Counted from the first letter of the stretch, positions 43,000-53,422 are shown. The stretch: DNA of 64,000 nucleotides from Afipia massiliensis (GCF_001006325.2 NZ_LBIA02000001.1:1551501-1615500); one strand, 5' to 3'. The notes: generated from the letters alone by a model not told the origin. Program-made: numbers and translations.

Positions 43000-43608
43000 C
43001 TAGATAATCGGCGGCCCGCCCTGCCATTGCCGTATCGCATCGGATGGATGAATCAGCATGATGATGTTCAGCGTCAGGTTGTCGCGGATGTGCAGGCCGA
43101 CGGCGATCTCGAACACAACCGCCAGGATCACCGTCGCGATCACTGGCAATTTTCGCGCGGCGAGAAAACCGGCGATCATCGCCAGTGTGTCCGAGATCGA
43201 ATTGACGATGCTGTCGCCGTAATAGTCGAGCGAGATGGTGCCGGCCCGGTACCGCTCGATAATGAGTGGCGAATTCTCCAGCAGCTCCCAACCGCCCTCG
43301 ATCAGCATCGCAATCAGAAGGCGTGCGATCCACGACACGCGCGGAAACAGCAGCCAGGTCAAGCCATAGAACAGGAATCCGTGGATGATGTGCGAGAAGG
43401 TGTACCAGTCGGCGATGTGCTGTGAGTTCTCCGAGCTCAGCACCACGCCGTGCCACAGTTTGACATATCCGCAGGCGCAGATCGGCAGCCGGCCCATGCC
43501 GTAGAGAATCGCGGCCTGCAGCGCGAGCAACGCTAAAGCGATCAAAAATCCCTGACGCGGCGACAGCCCCGGCGTCGCTGGCGCCACGGCACTGTCCGCC
43601 GCGCTCAT
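43000..43608 (-). CDS. DUF2585 (UPF0314) membrane protein between hslV and hslU
   Basis: The 202-aa protein has about five membrane helices and the conserved family block [20 protein letters not shown] plus [15 protein letters not shown] and [13 protein letters not shown]. The function is unknown. Conserved histidines and acidic residues near the membrane surface ([16 protein letters not shown]) suggest a metal-binding or enzymatic site (inference). The ATG overlaps the hslV stop by 4 bases, so it is translationally coupled to the protease subunit. Confidence 0.88.
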   Translation of the reverse strand: MSAADSAVAPATPGLSPRQGFLIALALLALQAAILYGMGRLPICACGYVKLWHGVVLSSENSQHIADWYTFSHIIHGFLFYGLTWLLFPRVSWIARLLIAMLIEGGWELLENSPLIIERYRAGTISLDYYGDSIVNSISDTLAMIAGFLAARKLPVIATVILAVVFEIAVGLHIRDNLTLNIIMLIHPSDAIRQWQGGPPII

Positions 43609-44156
43609 GCGGGAAGGGTTTCGATGGTGACGTTGCGATTGGTGTAGACGCAGATGTCGGCGGCGATATCGAGCGAGCGGCGCACGATGGCCTCGGCGTC
43701 TTGGTCGGAATCGGCCAAGGCACGCGCGGCGGCCAGCGCGTAGTTGCCGCCGGAGCCGATCGCCATGACGCCATGCTCCGGCTCCAGCACGTCGCCGGTG
43801 CCGGTCAGCACCAGCGAGACATCCTTGTCGGCCACGATCATCATCGCTTCCAGGCGTCGCAGGTAGCGGTCGGTGCGCCAGTCCTTGGCCAGTTCGACGG
43901 CGGCCCGGGTCAGCTGGCCGGGATACTGCTCGAGCTTGGCCTCGAGGCGCTCGAACAGGGTGAAGGCGTCGGCCGTGGCGCCGGCGAATCCGCCGATGAC
44001 GTCGCCCTTGCCGAGCTTGCGGACCTTTTTGGCGTTGGACTTGATAACGGTCTGGCCGATGGAAACCTGCCCGTCGCCGCCGATGACCACTTTGCCGCCC
44101 TTGCGGACCGTGAGAATGGTGGTCCCGTGCCAGATCTCAGGCTGTGATGCTTGCAT
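43605..44156 (-). CDS. hslV: HslV peptidase of the HslUV protease
   Basis: The 183-aa proteasome-like peptidase has its catalytic threonine at residue 12 or 13 in [20 protein letters not shown]; the preceding 11 residues form a short propeptide, longer than in E. coli. [18 protein letters not shown] and [14 protein letters not shown] are family hallmarks. It degrades misfolded and regulatory proteins with HslU. It is divergent from hisB across 195 bp. Confidence 0.96.
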   Translation of the reverse strand: MQASQPEIWHGTTILTVRKGGKVVIGGDGQVSIGQTVIKSNAKKVRKLGKGDVIGGFAGATADAFTLFERLEAKLEQYPGQLTRAAVELAKDWRTDRYLRRLEAMMIVADKDVSLVLTGTGDVLEPEHGVMAIGSGGNYALAAARALADSDQDAEAIVRRSLDIAADICVYTNRNVTIETLPA

Positions 44157-44351
44157 GAATACCTCGTTGAAGGGCCTGATCTAGGCACTGGCGCCGGCGG
44201 TTGCAATTGGCCCGCCGGTGCGGCGAATTCCGGTCACTATATCTGAAAACTCAGGCAAAAATCGCGTCATCCCGCAGTAGCGAAGGCGTCATGTGCCTGT
44301 TAAAAGGACGCTCTTTCCCAAGAGTTCTGAGGCGTTCGGAGAGCACTTTTC

Positions 44352-44945
44352 ATGCGCACGGCCACCATCAAGCGCAAGACCAAGGAAACCGACATCATGG
44401 TGTCGGTCAATCTGGACGGCACCGGCATATCCAATGTCGCGACCGGCATCGGATTTTTCGATCATATGCTGGATCTCCTGGCGCGGCATTCGCGCATCGA
44501 CATCACCGTGCAGGCCGACGGCGATCTCCATATCGATTACCACCACACCACGGAAGATGTCGGCATTGCGCTCGGGCAGGCCGTGAAGCAGGCGCTCGGC
44601 GACATGAAGGGCATCACCCGCTATGCCAGCATCCACATGCCGATGGACGAGACGCTGTCGCGCGTCGTTATCGACATTTCCGGGCGGCCGGTGCTGGTGT
44701 TCAAGGCCGAATTCCCGCGCGACAAGATCGGCGAGTTCGACACCGAGCTGGTGCGCGAGTGGTTCAACGCCTTCGCGATCAATGCCGGTGTAACGCTGCA
44801 TGTCGAGACGCTGTACGGCGAGAATAACCATCATATCGCCGAGTCGTGCTTCAAGGGCCTGGCGCGCGCGCTCCGTGCCGCGGTGGCGATCGATCCGCGC
44901 GCCGCGGGCGAAATTCCCTCGACCAAGGGCACGCTCGGCGGCTGA
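44352..44945 (+). CDS. hisB: imidazoleglycerol-phosphate dehydratase
   Basis: The 197-aa single-function IGPD catalyses step 6 of histidine synthesis. Both metal-binding histidine clusters are present: [13 protein letters not shown] with [14 protein letters not shown], and [19 protein letters not shown]. It opens the histidine operon hisB-DUF2628-hisH-hisA-hisF-hisE; no leader peptide or attenuator is evident in the short upstream region. Confidence 0.97.
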   Translation: MRTATIKRKTKETDIMVSVNLDGTGISNVATGIGFFDHMLDLLARHSRIDITVQADGDLHIDYHHTTEDVGIALGQAVKQALGDMKGITRYASIHMPMDETLSRVVIDISGRPVLVFKAEFPRDKIGEFDTELVREWFNAFAINAGVTLHVETLYGENNHHIAESCFKGLARALRAAVAIDPRAAGEIPSTKGTLGG

Positions 44946-45051
44946 TTTGACCTGAAGCGCATGCCGGTCATGCGCTGGAATTCACTTTTGGACCATCGAG
45001 CGGCGCACGATCTTTCGTGGATCGTGCGCAACGGGGTTCCGGAGAACGATC

Positions 45052-45555
45052 ATGGCGGTTTACACGGTTCACGGGCCGGCGAGCTATTACGGCACCGATG
45101 TGCGCACGGCGCCGGAACAGCTCGTGTTCGTGCGGGACGGATTTTATTTTTGGGCCTTCGTCGCTTCCATCCTTTGGTTGCTGTGGCAACGGCTGTGGCT
45201 GGCGACGTTCGGCTATCTCGTGATCACGATCGCGGCGGAAATCGCAATGTGGTCGTTCGGCGTGGGATCGGGCACGCGCTTTCTGGTGATGGGCGTCATC
45301 GCCTTGCTGGTCGGTCTTGAGGCGGGCTCGCTGCGGCGCTGGAAGCTGTCGCGCCGGAAATGGCGCCAGCTCGATATCGTGGTGGCGGATTCGGAAGAAG
45401 CCGCCGAGCGCCGCTTCTTCGAGCGCTGGAACGCCAAGACGGCGCGCGACGGCAATCGCGGCAATGCGAGTTCACCGCCGCCGTTGCCGCGTGCCTCGCT
45501 GACGCAGTCGGAGAGCGTGATCGGCTTGTTTCCTGAACCTGGAGCGTCGCGTTGA
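45052..45555 (+). CDS. DUF2628 membrane protein in the histidine operon
   Basis: The 167-aa protein starts [20 protein letters not shown], has a membrane region ([15 protein letters not shown] and two more hydrophobic stretches to about residue 95), and a basic cytosolic tail. DUF2628 has no known function. Its position between hisB and hisH recurs in the Rhizobiales; its stop overlaps the hisH TTG start (TTGA), so it is translated with the pathway. No histidine-synthesis role is evident from sequence. Confidence 0.85.
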   Translation: MAVYTVHGPASYYGTDVRTAPEQLVFVRDGFYFWAFVASILWLLWQRLWLATFGYLVITIAAEIAMWSFGVGSGTRFLVMGVIALLVGLEAGSLRRWKLSRRKWRQLDIVVADSEEAAERRFFERWNAKTARDGNRGNASSPPPLPRASLTQSESVIGLFPEPGASR

Positions 45556-46202
45556 GCGTTGCCATTATCGATTACGGCTCCGGCAATCTGCACTCGGCGG
45601 CGAAGGCTTTCGAGCGCGCCGCGCGCAGCATGGAGCAGCCGCTGAAGATCGTTGTGACGCGTGATCCCGAGACCGTGTTCCGCGCCGATCGCATTGTTCT
45701 GCCCGGCGTCGGCGCGTTCGCGGATTGCCGCAAGGGCCTCGATGGTTTGAACGGCATGGTGGATGCCATGACGGAAGCGGTGCGCGACAAGGCGCGGCCG
45801 TTCTTCGGCATCTGCGTCGGCATGCAGCTGATGGCGACGCAGGGCAAGGAATACGTCACCACGCCGGGCCTCGACTGGATCGCGGGCGATGTCGTGAAGA
45901 TTTCGCCGCGTGAGGAAAACCTGAAAATCCCGCACATGGGCTGGAACACGCTCGACCTGGTGCGCGAGCATCCGGTGCTGGAACGGCTGCCGCTCGGCGA
46001 CAAGGGCCGCCACGCTTATTTCGTGCACTCCTATCACCTGAACGCGGTGAATGAGGCCGATGTCGTCGCTCGCGCCGACTACGGTGGGCCGGTAACGGCC
46101 ATCGTGGCCAAGGACACCGCGATCGGCACGCAGTTTCACCCCGAAAAGAGCCAGCGTTTCGGTCTCGCCCTGATCTCGAATTTTCTGAAGTGGAAGCCGT
46201 GA
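45552..46202 (+). CDS. hisH: imidazole glycerol phosphate synthase, glutaminase subunit
   Basis: The 216-aa class I glutamine amidotransferase supplies ammonia to HisF. The nucleophile is Cys88 in [10 protein letters not shown], and His-Glu of the triad lies in [10 protein letters not shown]; oxyanion strand PGVGAF is present. It starts with TTG 45552, coupled to the DUF2628 stop. hisA begins at its stop codon. Confidence 0.95.
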   Translation: MSVAIIDYGSGNLHSAAKAFERAARSMEQPLKIVVTRDPETVFRADRIVLPGVGAFADCRKGLDGLNGMVDAMTEAVRDKARPFFGICVGMQLMATQGKEYVTTPGLDWIAGDVVKISPREENLKIPHMGWNTLDLVREHPVLERLPLGDKGRHAYFVHSYHLNAVNEADVVARADYGGPVTAIVAKDTAIGTQFHPEKSQRFGLALISNFLKWKP

Positions 46203-46939
46203 TTCTCTTTCCCGCTATCGATCTCAAGAACGGCCAGTGCGTGCGCCTCGAGCAGGGCGACATGGCGCGCGCGACTGTGTTCAATCTCGATCCGGCCGCG
46301 CAGGCGAAAACCTTCGAGACTCAAGGCTTCGAATATCTTCACGTGGTCGATCTCGACGGCGCGTTCGCCGGCAAGCCCGTGAATGCGCAAGCGGTCGAGG
46401 CGATGCTTAAGGTCGTGACATTTCCGGTGCAGCTCGGCGGCGGTATCCGCGATCTTGCGACGATTGAGGCATGGCTGTCCAAGGGCATCCGTCGCGTTAT
46501 CATCGGCACCGCTGCGGTGCGCGATCCGGCGCTGGTGAAGGAAGCCGCGAAGAAATTTCCGGGCCGGGTTGCGGTCGGTCTCGACGCGCGCGACGGCAAG
46601 GTCGCGGTTGAGGGCTGGGCGGAAACTTCGACAGTCACGGCGCTCGATATCGCGCAGCGCTTCGAGGATGCTGGCGTCGCCGCGATCATCTTTACCGACA
46701 TCGCCCGCGACGGGCTACTGAAAGGTCTCAACCTCGACGCGACCATTGCACTCGCGGATGCAATCTCGATTCCCGTGATTGCTTCGGGCGGTTTCGCGTC
46801 CATTGCGGACGTGAAGGCGATGCTGGAGCCGCGCGCCAAAAGGCTGGAAGGCGCGATTTCCGGCCGGGCGCTCTACGACGGCCGTGTCGATCCGGCCGAG
46901 GCGCTGACGCTGATCCGCAACGCGCGCGCGGCGGCATAG
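46199..46939 (+). CDS. hisA: ProFAR isomerase (HisA)
   Basis: The 246-aa TIM barrel isomerises ProFAR to PRFAR. The N-terminal half has [20 protein letters not shown] with the catalytic aspartate, and the C-terminal half has [14 protein letters not shown] with the second aspartate. GTG 46199 overlaps the hisH stop (GTGA) and gives the conserved start; a GTG nine bases upstream is possible. Confidence 0.95.
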   Translation: MILFPAIDLKNGQCVRLEQGDMARATVFNLDPAAQAKTFETQGFEYLHVVDLDGAFAGKPVNAQAVEAMLKVVTFPVQLGGGIRDLATIEAWLSKGIRRVIIGTAAVRDPALVKEAAKKFPGRVAVGLDARDGKVAVEGWAETSTVTALDIAQRFEDAGVAAIIFTDIARDGLLKGLNLDATIALADAISIPVIASGGFASIADVKAMLEPRAKRLEGAISGRALYDGRVDPAEALTLIRNARAAA

Positions 46940-46950
46940 GAACAGCAACG

Positions 46951-47727
46951 ATGTTCAAGGCCCGTGTCATTCCCTGTCTCGACGTCAAGGACGGCCGTGT
47001 CGTCAAGGGCGTCAACTTCGTCGATCTGCGCGATGCCGGCGACCCCGTCGAGGCTGCGATTGCCTATGACGCGGCGGGCGCGGACGAGCTTTGTTTTCTC
47101 GACATCAATGCGACCCACGAAAATCGCGGTACGATGCTCGACGTGGTGCGGCGGACGGCGGAAGCCTGCTTCATGCCGCTGACCGTCGGCGGCGGCGTGC
47201 GCAAGGTCGAGGACATCCGTACGCTTCTGACCTACGGGGCCGACAAGGTGTCGATCAATTCGGCGGCGGTGTCCCGGCGCGAGTTCGTCAAGGAAGCGGC
47301 GGAAAAGTTCGGCGACCAGTGCATCGTGGTCGCGATCGACGCCAAGAGCGTCGCGCGCCCCGGCGGCGGTTCGCGCTGGGAGATTTTCACCCATGGCGGG
47401 CGCAAGTCCACCGGCATCGACGCCATCGAATACGCGCAGGAAGTGGTCTCGCTGGGCGCGGGAGAAATCCTGCTGACCTCGATGGATCGCGACGGCACCC
47501 GGCAGGGTTTCGACATTCCGCTGACCCGCGCCATTGCCGACAGCGTGAACGTCCCGGTGATCGCCTCGGGCGGCGTCGGCAACCTCGACCACCTGGTGGC
47601 GGGCATCCGCGAGGGACACGCCACGGCTGTGCTGGCTGCGTCGATCTTCCATTTCGGCGAGTTCACCATCCGTCAGGCCAAGGACCACATGGTCCGCGCC
47701 GGGCTGCCGATGCGGCTCGATCCATGA
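46951..47727 (+). CDS. hisF: imidazole glycerol phosphate synthase, cyclase subunit
   Basis: The 258-aa TIM barrel combines PRFAR with ammonia from HisH to give IGP and AICAR. It starts [20 protein letters not shown] with Asp11; the second catalytic aspartate is in VVAIDAKSV, and [10 protein letters not shown] is present. It follows hisA by 11 bases, and the two barrels are clear homologues. Confidence 0.97.
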   Translation: MFKARVIPCLDVKDGRVVKGVNFVDLRDAGDPVEAAIAYDAAGADELCFLDINATHENRGTMLDVVRRTAEACFMPLTVGGGVRKVEDIRTLLTYGADKVSINSAAVSRREFVKEAAEKFGDQCIVVAIDAKSVARPGGGSRWEIFTHGGRKSTGIDAIEYAQEVVSLGAGEILLTSMDRDGTRQGFDIPLTRAIADSVNVPVIASGGVGNLDHLVAGIREGHATAVLAASIFHFGEFTIRQAKDHMVRAGLPMRLDP

Positions 47728-47808
47728 GCGCGGCCGTATGCCAAATACCTGAATCGGATCAACTCTTTGCGCTCCCTACCGGGGTACGGAAGTGATAGAA
47801 GGCGCTTT

Positions 47809-48132
47809 ATGAGCCGTTTTACGATCCACGATCTTGCCGCCACCATCGACGCCCGCGCGGCGTCGGGAGGAGAGGCGTCCTATACCCGCAAGCTGCTGGA
47901 CAAGGGCCCCGATCACTGCGCCAAGAAGCTGGGCGAGGAGGCGGTGGAAACCGTCATTGCCGCCATCGAGAACGACCGCGGCCACCTGATCGCCGAAAGC
48001 GCCGATCTGATCTTCCATCTTCTGGTGCTGCTGAAATCGCGCGGCATCAGTTTTACCGATGTCGAAGACGCGCTGGCGCAGCGGACGCAAATGTCCGGGC
48101 TTGAAGAGAAAGCCGCGCGCAAGCGCGATTAG
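47809..48132 (+). CDS. hisE: phosphoribosyl-ATP pyrophosphohydrolase
   Basis: The 107-aa all-alpha MazG-like enzyme hydrolyses PR-ATP to PR-AMP (step 2). It has SYTRKLLDKGPDHCAKKLGE and the metal-binding EEAVETVIAAIEND...ESADLIFHLLVLL helices. ATG 47809 starts MSRFTIHDLAATIDAR; the frame upstream is not conserved. It stands 81 bases after hisF, and coaA follows by 55. Confidence 0.95.
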   Translation: MSRFTIHDLAATIDARAASGGEASYTRKLLDKGPDHCAKKLGEEAVETVIAAIENDRGHLIAESADLIFHLLVLLKSRGISFTDVEDALAQRTQMSGLEEKAARKRD

Positions 48133-48187
48133 TTGAAACTCCGGCAGGTGCGGGGACACGCGCCGGCCGGACAGGAGGGAATGGCTC

Positions 48188-49144
48188 ATGGATGTGAGAG
48201 CCGAACAGGTTCAGTACAATCCTTATCGTGTTTTCTCGCGCGCGCAGTGGGCTGCGTTGCGCGACGACATGCCGATGACCCTGACCGCCGAAGAAATCGC
48301 GCGGATGCATTCGATGCACGACCGCCTCGACATGAAGGAGGTCGAGGAAATCTATCTGCCGCTGTCGCGCCTGCTGTCGTTCTATGTCGCAGCGGCCCAG
48401 CGGCTGTTCGTGGCGCAGCGGCACTTCCTCGGCATCGAGGACCGCAAGATGCCCTACATCATCGGCGTCGCCGGATCGGTGGCGGTGGGCAAGTCCACCA
48501 CGGCGCGCGTGCTGCAGGCGCTGCTGGCGCGCTGGTCGCCGCGCCCCAAGGTCGATCTCGTCACCACCGACGGCTTCCTGTTTCCGAACAAGGTTCTTGA
48601 GCGCGAAGGCCTGATGCAGAAGAAGGGCTTTCCCGAAAGCTACGATCTTCCCGCGCTGCTCAGCTTCCTGTCCGACATCAAGGCGGGCCGGCGGCCGGTA
48701 CGCGCGCCGGTCTATTCGCATCTGACCTATGACGTCATTCCGAACGAGGGCGTCGAAATCGACCGCCCCGACATTCTGATCGTCGAAGGCGTCAACGTGC
48801 TGCAGACCGGGCGCCTGCCGCGCGACGGCAAGGCCGTTCCCTATGTGTCGGACTTCTTCGACTTCTCCGTTTATATCGACGCGGAAGAGCCGATCCTGCG
48901 CGAGTGGTATGTCGAGCGCTTCCTCACGCTGCGCGACACGGCGTTCCGCGATCCGCGGTCCTATTTCAGCCGTTATGCCAAGCTGTCCGACAAGGAAGCG
49001 ACCGAAAGGGCGCTCGAGCTCTGGACCACCATCAACCTCGTCAACCTCGAAGAAAACATCCTGCCGACCAGGCCGCGCGCGACGCTGATTCTGAAAAAGG
49101 GCGGCGACCACATCATCGAGACGGTTCAGTTGCGGCGGCTGTAA
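48188..49144 (+). CDS. coaA: pantothenate kinase, type I
   Basis: The 318-aa P-loop kinase makes the first, rate-limiting step of CoA synthesis. Walker [10 protein letters not shown] is at residues 96-104; [25 protein letters not shown] and the CoA-inhibition region with FDFSVYIDA are present. It is last in the histidine operon; a palindromic repeat 22 bases downstream may act as a 3' stem. Confidence 0.96.
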   Translation: MDVRAEQVQYNPYRVFSRAQWAALRDDMPMTLTAEEIARMHSMHDRLDMKEVEEIYLPLSRLLSFYVAAAQRLFVAQRHFLGIEDRKMPYIIGVAGSVAVGKSTTARVLQALLARWSPRPKVDLVTTDGFLFPNKVLEREGLMQKKGFPESYDLPALLSFLSDIKAGRRPVRAPVYSHLTYDVIPNEGVEIDRPDILIVEGVNVLQTGRLPRDGKAVPYVSDFFDFSVYIDAEEPILREWYVERFLTLRDTAFRDPRSYFSRYAKLSDKEATERALELWTTINLVNLEENILPTRPRATLILKKGGDHIIETVQLRRL

Positions 49145-49166
49145 GACACGCGCGCAAGTTCTCAAC

Positions 49167-49246
49167 GTCATTGCGAGCGAAGCGAAGCAATCCAGAATCG
49201 CAAACAAGGAACTGAGTTGCTTCGTCCCTGCGCTCCTCGCAATGAC
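49167..49246. repeat. palindromic repeat, family 1 copy C
   Basis: It has the same orientation as copy A: left arm GTCATTGCGAGCGAAGCGAA...CAATCCAG, right arm CTGAGTTGCTTCG...GCGCTCCTCGCAATGAC. The right arm has drifted at the inner end. It lies between convergent coaA and the OlsB-like gene. Confidence 0.9.
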
Positions 49247-49269
49247 GGCACGCTAGCTTTGGTTCCGTG

Positions 49270-50304
49270 TTACGCGGCGTGACGCGTTGCGTCGGCGCCG
49301 AAGTGGTCGAGATAGCGTCCTGAAATAGCGGATACCGGCATCACGATCAGAACGTCGGTGGTGCCGAACTGGTGATCCACCACCGCGCCGTCGCCGACGA
49401 ACGCACCGACCCGCAGATAGCCCTTGATCAGCGGCGGCAGCATCCGCAATGCCGCCTTGGTGTCGATCTCTTCTTTCGCAATGCGATTCATCTCCACCCG
49501 GCGCGATGGATGCGCGCTGGCGCGCCACCCCTCGGGGGCGGCGGCGAAGTGATGCAGGAACGACAGCGGCAAGGCCAGACGATCGGGGTTGGTGCCTTCG
49601 AAACTTGCGCAGCCGATCATCACGTCGAGATTGTGCCGGCGCACGTAGCTCCAGACGCCATGCCACAGGAGTTCGACGGTCCGCTTGGTGCGGTAGGGCG
49701 GCAGCACGCAGGAGCGGCCAAGCTCGAGAAACTTCAAGCCGGACTGGCGTTGCATCAGGCCTGAAATGTCGAATTCGTCGCCGGTGTAGAAGCCGCCATG
49801 CTTTTCGGCGACGTCCTGACGCAACAGGCGATAGGTGCCGACCACAGGCTGTTTGCCGCTCATCGTCGGCTTGGCGGCGTGATCGATCACCATCAGGTGG
49901 TCGCAGATCTTGTCGAACGAATCCTTGTCGCGCTGCGCGAGCATGGTCGCGGCGTCGGCAATGGCTGAACCGTTCTTGTAGAACACCTTGTAGCGCAGCT
50001 TCTGTGCGCGCTTCACGTCGCTTTTGGTTTGCGCGAGACGGACTTCCAGCGAACCGATTTTCCCGAGTTGCGCCGAGGCTGGCTGCAACATGTTCGGCAC
50101 GGCCTCGCCACGCAGGCTTGAATGCAGAAGGTTTGGCATCAGCCATGTCGCAGCCGCCGTCGCTGCCGACTTCGCATGGGTGGGCCGGAGCATCTGGACC
50201 AGCGGATTTTGGCGAAACGCTTCAAGCGGGCTGCGAACGGCCTGCCGTTCAAGCAACCTGGAATTTGCATCCGGCTTCGCAGGCGCCGGTTTGTTGCCGC
50301 TCAT
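49270..50304 (-). CDS. OlsB-like N-acyltransferase (GNAT fold)
   Basis: The 344-aa protein resembles OlsB/hemolysin-type acyltransferases that transfer a 3-hydroxyacyl chain from ACP to ornithine, the first step of ornithine-lipid synthesis. Features include VRLAQTKSDVKRAQKLRYKVFY, KICDHLMVIDH, TYRLLRQDVAEKHGGFYTGD, FLELGRSCVLPPYR and MIGCASFEGTNP. ATG 50304 follows GAGGAAGCC; the N-terminal 90 residues are variable. No olsA-type acyltransferase is next to it, so ornithine as substrate is probable rather than shown. Confidence 0.82.
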   Translation of the reverse strand: MSGNKPAPAKPDANSRLLERQAVRSPLEAFRQNPLVQMLRPTHAKSAATAAATWLMPNLLHSSLRGEAVPNMLQPASAQLGKIGSLEVRLAQTKSDVKRAQKLRYKVFYKNGSAIADAATMLAQRDKDSFDKICDHLMVIDHAAKPTMSGKQPVVGTYRLLRQDVAEKHGGFYTGDEFDISGLMQRQSGLKFLELGRSCVLPPYRTKRTVELLWHGVWSYVRRHNLDVMIGCASFEGTNPDRLALPLSFLHHFAAAPEGWRASAHPSRRVEMNRIAKEEIDTKAALRMLPPLIKGYLRVGAFVGDGAVVDHQFGTTDVLIVMPVSAISGRYLDHFGADATRHAA

Positions 50305-50411
50305 GGCTTCCTCGCGGCTGCGCGCATTGATTCGCCAAGCGCAGCCCTGAGGCTTCAATAATCATGATCCTGATACGGATTTATGACACCGCGCGGCGCG
50401 GGAAGCCCTGC

Positions 50412-52664
50412 CTAGGCGATAACCGTTTGCGATGCAGGGATTGCAGCGAGCGCCTCGGCCAGCTTGTCGCGATCGAGTGGCTTGATCAGGAAGCCGTCCA
50501 TTCCGGACTCAAAGCAAGCATAGCGATCGTCCACCAGTGTGTTCGCCGTCAGCGCGAGGATCGTCGTTCGCCGCGGGCTGCGTCCTGCTTCATGGGCGCG
50601 GATGCGCCTCGTCGCGGTGATGCCGTCGAGCTTCGGCATCTGGATATCCATCAGCACAACATCGTAGGGCGTGCCGGCGCTGTCGGCCGCGAGCCATGAT
50701 TCAAGAGCCTGCTCGCCGTCGGTGGTGATGACCGGCCGATGACCGAGCCGCGTCAGCAGAGAGCGGATCAGCAGCGCGTTAATCTCGTTGTCTTCTGCCA
50801 CGAGAATCGAAAGGGCACGCGACGTCTCTCCGGATGTTGCGATATCGGATACGTCAATCGGGGCGGCGGCGTCGTCGGGCAGGTCCGGCACCAGCGCTGC
50901 GCCGGAGGATGTCAGGCGTGCGGCCAGCGAGGCGGCGCGCAACGGCTTCACCAGATAGGCCGTATACAACGCGGTGATCGCAGGCGTCATGTCGCGGCGC
51001 TCCGCCGGCGTGAACATCGCGATCCGGTGGGCGGTATGGCGCAACGCCGCTTCGCCGAGATCGCGCAACTGCGTGTCGCCGCCGCTACAATCGACCAGCA
51101 CGGCATACCATGATCGCTCGGGCAACAGCGCGCGTGCGATCGATGCGTCGGCCACGGTGCAGGTCTGCGCGCCCCAGCGCTCCAGACGCCGCGCGATCAG
51201 CGAGGCTTCGATGCTCTGCGGCGCCACCAGCATGATCGATTTATCGGTCAGGTCGGGTGCGATGAAGGTGGAAGCGGCGCTGTCGCCGCGGTCCGCGGCG
51301 GCAAGCGGTATCGAAAACGCGAATGTTGCGCCTTCGCCCTCGGCGCTCTCCAGCGTGATCCGCCCGCCCATGCGCCGAACGATGCGCTCGCTGATGCTGA
51401 GCCCGAGACCCGTGCCGCCGTAGTTGCGCGCGGTGCCCTCGGACGCCTGCTCGAACTCGCGGAAGATTCGCTGCTGTGCTTCCGGGGCAATGCCGATGCC
51501 GGTGTCGCGCACAAGGAACGACACTTCACCCGGCCAGATGCCCGGCTCGACAATCAGCGCGACACCGCCGGTCTGCGTGAACTTGATGGCGTTACCGGCG
51601 AGATTGAGCAGCACCTGGCGCAGCCGTGCTGCGTCGCCAATCACGTTCTGCGGCAGGCGCTCATCGACATAGGATGCGATCTCGAGCTTGCGCGCCTGCG
51701 CGCGCGGCGCCAGCAGTTCGGTGATGTCCTCGACCATGGCGGCGAGCGCGAAGGGGCGCTGTTCGAGGTCGATCTTGCCGGCTTCGATCTTGGAGAAATC
51801 GAGCAGTTCGTCGATCAGCGCCATCAGGGCGTCACCGGATGTTTTCACGGCCTTGGCGTAGGTAGCCTGCTCGGCGGTCAGCGTGGTGTCGAGCAGGAGG
51901 TTGCTCATGCCGAGGATACCGTTCAGCGGCGTGCGGATTTCATGCGACGCCATGGCGAGGAATTTCGACTTCGCGCGGTTGGCGGAGTTGGCAAGGTCGC
52001 GCGCTTCGGCCAGCGCGCGCTCGGTCTCGGCGCGGTCGGTGACGTCGCGGCCGACGCATTGCAGGTCGGCTGGCTGATGAGCGTCGCTGCGGATCAGGCC
52101 CTCGCGCCAGGCGATCCAGCGTGGACCCAGCGCACTGTCGATCTTCTGGTCATGGACGCGGGTGCCGTTCGGCTCGATGGCGATCGCGCCCTGCTCCAGC
52201 ACGGGCAGGGTGAAACGCGTGCCGATCAGCGCCTCGCGCGGCTTGCGGGCCAGCGCGCAGTACGCGTCGTTGACCGAGGTGATGATGCCGTCGCCGTCCC
52301 GCAGGACGATCAGGTCGCTCTGAGACTCGAACAGGCTGCGGGCATGTTCCTCGGCGCTTTTCAGTTCCCAGTTGCGATCGACCAGCGATTCGTTGTGCAT
52401 TTCGATCTTGCGCATCTTCTTGCGCAGCCAGCGCATCCGCATGCTGAGCGTTGCCAGCGCGACACAGGCCAACGCGAACAGGAAACTTGCGCCCAATGCA
52501 AAGGCGTGCGGATCGTAAGCTTCAGTCCGGCTTCCCGTAATGAATCCGTAGGCTCCGCCGAAGGTGGCGGAGAAGATCATCACAGAGCGGATCGTGATGC
52601 CCACCCACGGATGGCGGCGTCCAAAACGGCGGAAGCGCGATCTGATGCGCAAGGCTCGCAACAT
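50412..52664 (-). CDS. hybrid sensor histidine kinase with an extra degenerate receiver
   Basis: The 750-aa protein has two N-terminal membrane helices (about 22-43 and 56-75), a PAS domain (105-215), and HisKA with His241 in MASHEIRTPLNGILG. The ATPase follows (NAIKFTQTGG, DTGIGIAP, GGTGLGLSI, about 345-455). A first receiver-like domain (476-585) keeps Asp525 and Lys573 but lacks the acidic metal pair. A complete receiver (618-745) has Glu624/Asp625, Asp673 and Lys728. No periplasmic sensor of note and no partner regulator gene are adjacent, so the output is unknown. Confidence 0.9.
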   Translation of the reverse strand: MLRALRIRSRFRRFGRRHPWVGITIRSVMIFSATFGGAYGFITGSRTEAYDPHAFALGASFLFALACVALATLSMRMRWLRKKMRKIEMHNESLVDRNWELKSAEEHARSLFESQSDLIVLRDGDGIITSVNDAYCALARKPREALIGTRFTLPVLEQGAIAIEPNGTRVHDQKIDSALGPRWIAWREGLIRSDAHQPADLQCVGRDVTDRAETERALAEARDLANSANRAKSKFLAMASHEIRTPLNGILGMSNLLLDTTLTAEQATYAKAVKTSGDALMALIDELLDFSKIEAGKIDLEQRPFALAAMVEDITELLAPRAQARKLEIASYVDERLPQNVIGDAARLRQVLLNLAGNAIKFTQTGGVALIVEPGIWPGEVSFLVRDTGIGIAPEAQQRIFREFEQASEGTARNYGGTGLGLSISERIVRRMGGRITLESAEGEGATFAFSIPLAAADRGDSAASTFIAPDLTDKSIMLVAPQSIEASLIARRLERWGAQTCTVADASIARALLPERSWYAVLVDCSGGDTQLRDLGEAALRHTAHRIAMFTPAERRDMTPAITALYTAYLVKPLRAASLAARLTSSGAALVPDLPDDAAAPIDVSDIATSGETSRALSILVAEDNEINALLIRSLLTRLGHRPVITTDGEQALESWLAADSAGTPYDVVLMDIQMPKLDGITATRRIRAHEAGRSPRRTTILALTANTLVDDRYACFESGMDGFLIKPLDRDKLAEALAAIPASQTVIA

Positions 52665-52796
52665 TAAGGGCCGCTCCGCGGTTGGGTGAAGGTCTGCGCG
52701 AGAATGTGTGGGGGATGTTTCGAAGTGTTTGAAGCGTCCGCGGATCGTCGGCGGCGATAAGAACGTGGCTAACGAGGCGTTAACGCCGGGTTTGGA

Positions 52797-53261
52797 TCAC
52801 ATCGAGCGCTCGGCCATGCGGACGCGGCGTCCGGCGCCGACCACCAGCGCCGCGGCTTCGCGGGTGCTGAACGAGCGTGACTGCACGAAGATGCGGTAGT
52901 CCGCGTCGCGGTTCTGCGACAGGTAGATCACCGGCTCCGAAGCGGAGGCGTGGGCTGCGATGCTGACAAACGACGTGTCGCGGGTGACTGCGCAACTGTC
53001 GGTCTCGGCGGTCTGGGTGCCGTCGATCACGGTGAAGTCCGCCAGATCCGCGGTATCGACCACCTGAACCCGCACCGTCGCGGTTTCCGGATCGTCGGTG
53101 AAACTGACGCGAAGCGGGTTCTGCCAGGGCGCGGTGGCGATCTGCATCGAGGCGCGGCCGATCGCGATGCAGGGACTGGGGCTCGGGATCATCTCACCGC
53201 CGGCGACGACGCCGGCAAGCAACAACGGAACAGCCGAAGCCAGGATCTTTACACGCAACAT
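52797..53261 (-). CDS. small exported protein of unknown function
   Basis: The 154-aa product has an N-terminal signal peptide (MLRVKILASAVPLLLAGVVAGG). A short mature domain follows with two cysteines (in SPCIAIG and DSCAVTRD) that may pair, plus alternating strands (VRVQVVDTADLADFTV, PVIYLSQNRDADYRIFVQS). I do not recognise the family. ATG 53261 is chosen; GTG nine bases upstream is possible. It lies between the kinase and comM genes on the same strand but is well separated from both. Confidence 0.7.
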   Translation of the reverse strand: MLRVKILASAVPLLLAGVVAGGEMIPSPSPCIAIGRASMQIATAPWQNPLRVSFTDDPETATVRVQVVDTADLADFTVIDGTQTAETDSCAVTRDTSFVSIAAHASASEPVIYLSQNRDADYRIFVQSRSFSTREAAALVVGAGRRVRMAERSM

Positions 53262-53422
53262 GGACGCCACTCACTCACTCAACACGGTCGGTCGGCATGG
53301 TCTCGCGGACGGCCGGAGCGGCGGTCCGGATCATGCGCCAAAGCCGCCACGACAGGGCGGCTTATGGTTTTTGAAGTGTAAAGAGAGATCGTTACGGAAC
53401 CGTTGTCGGGCGCTGATTTCGG

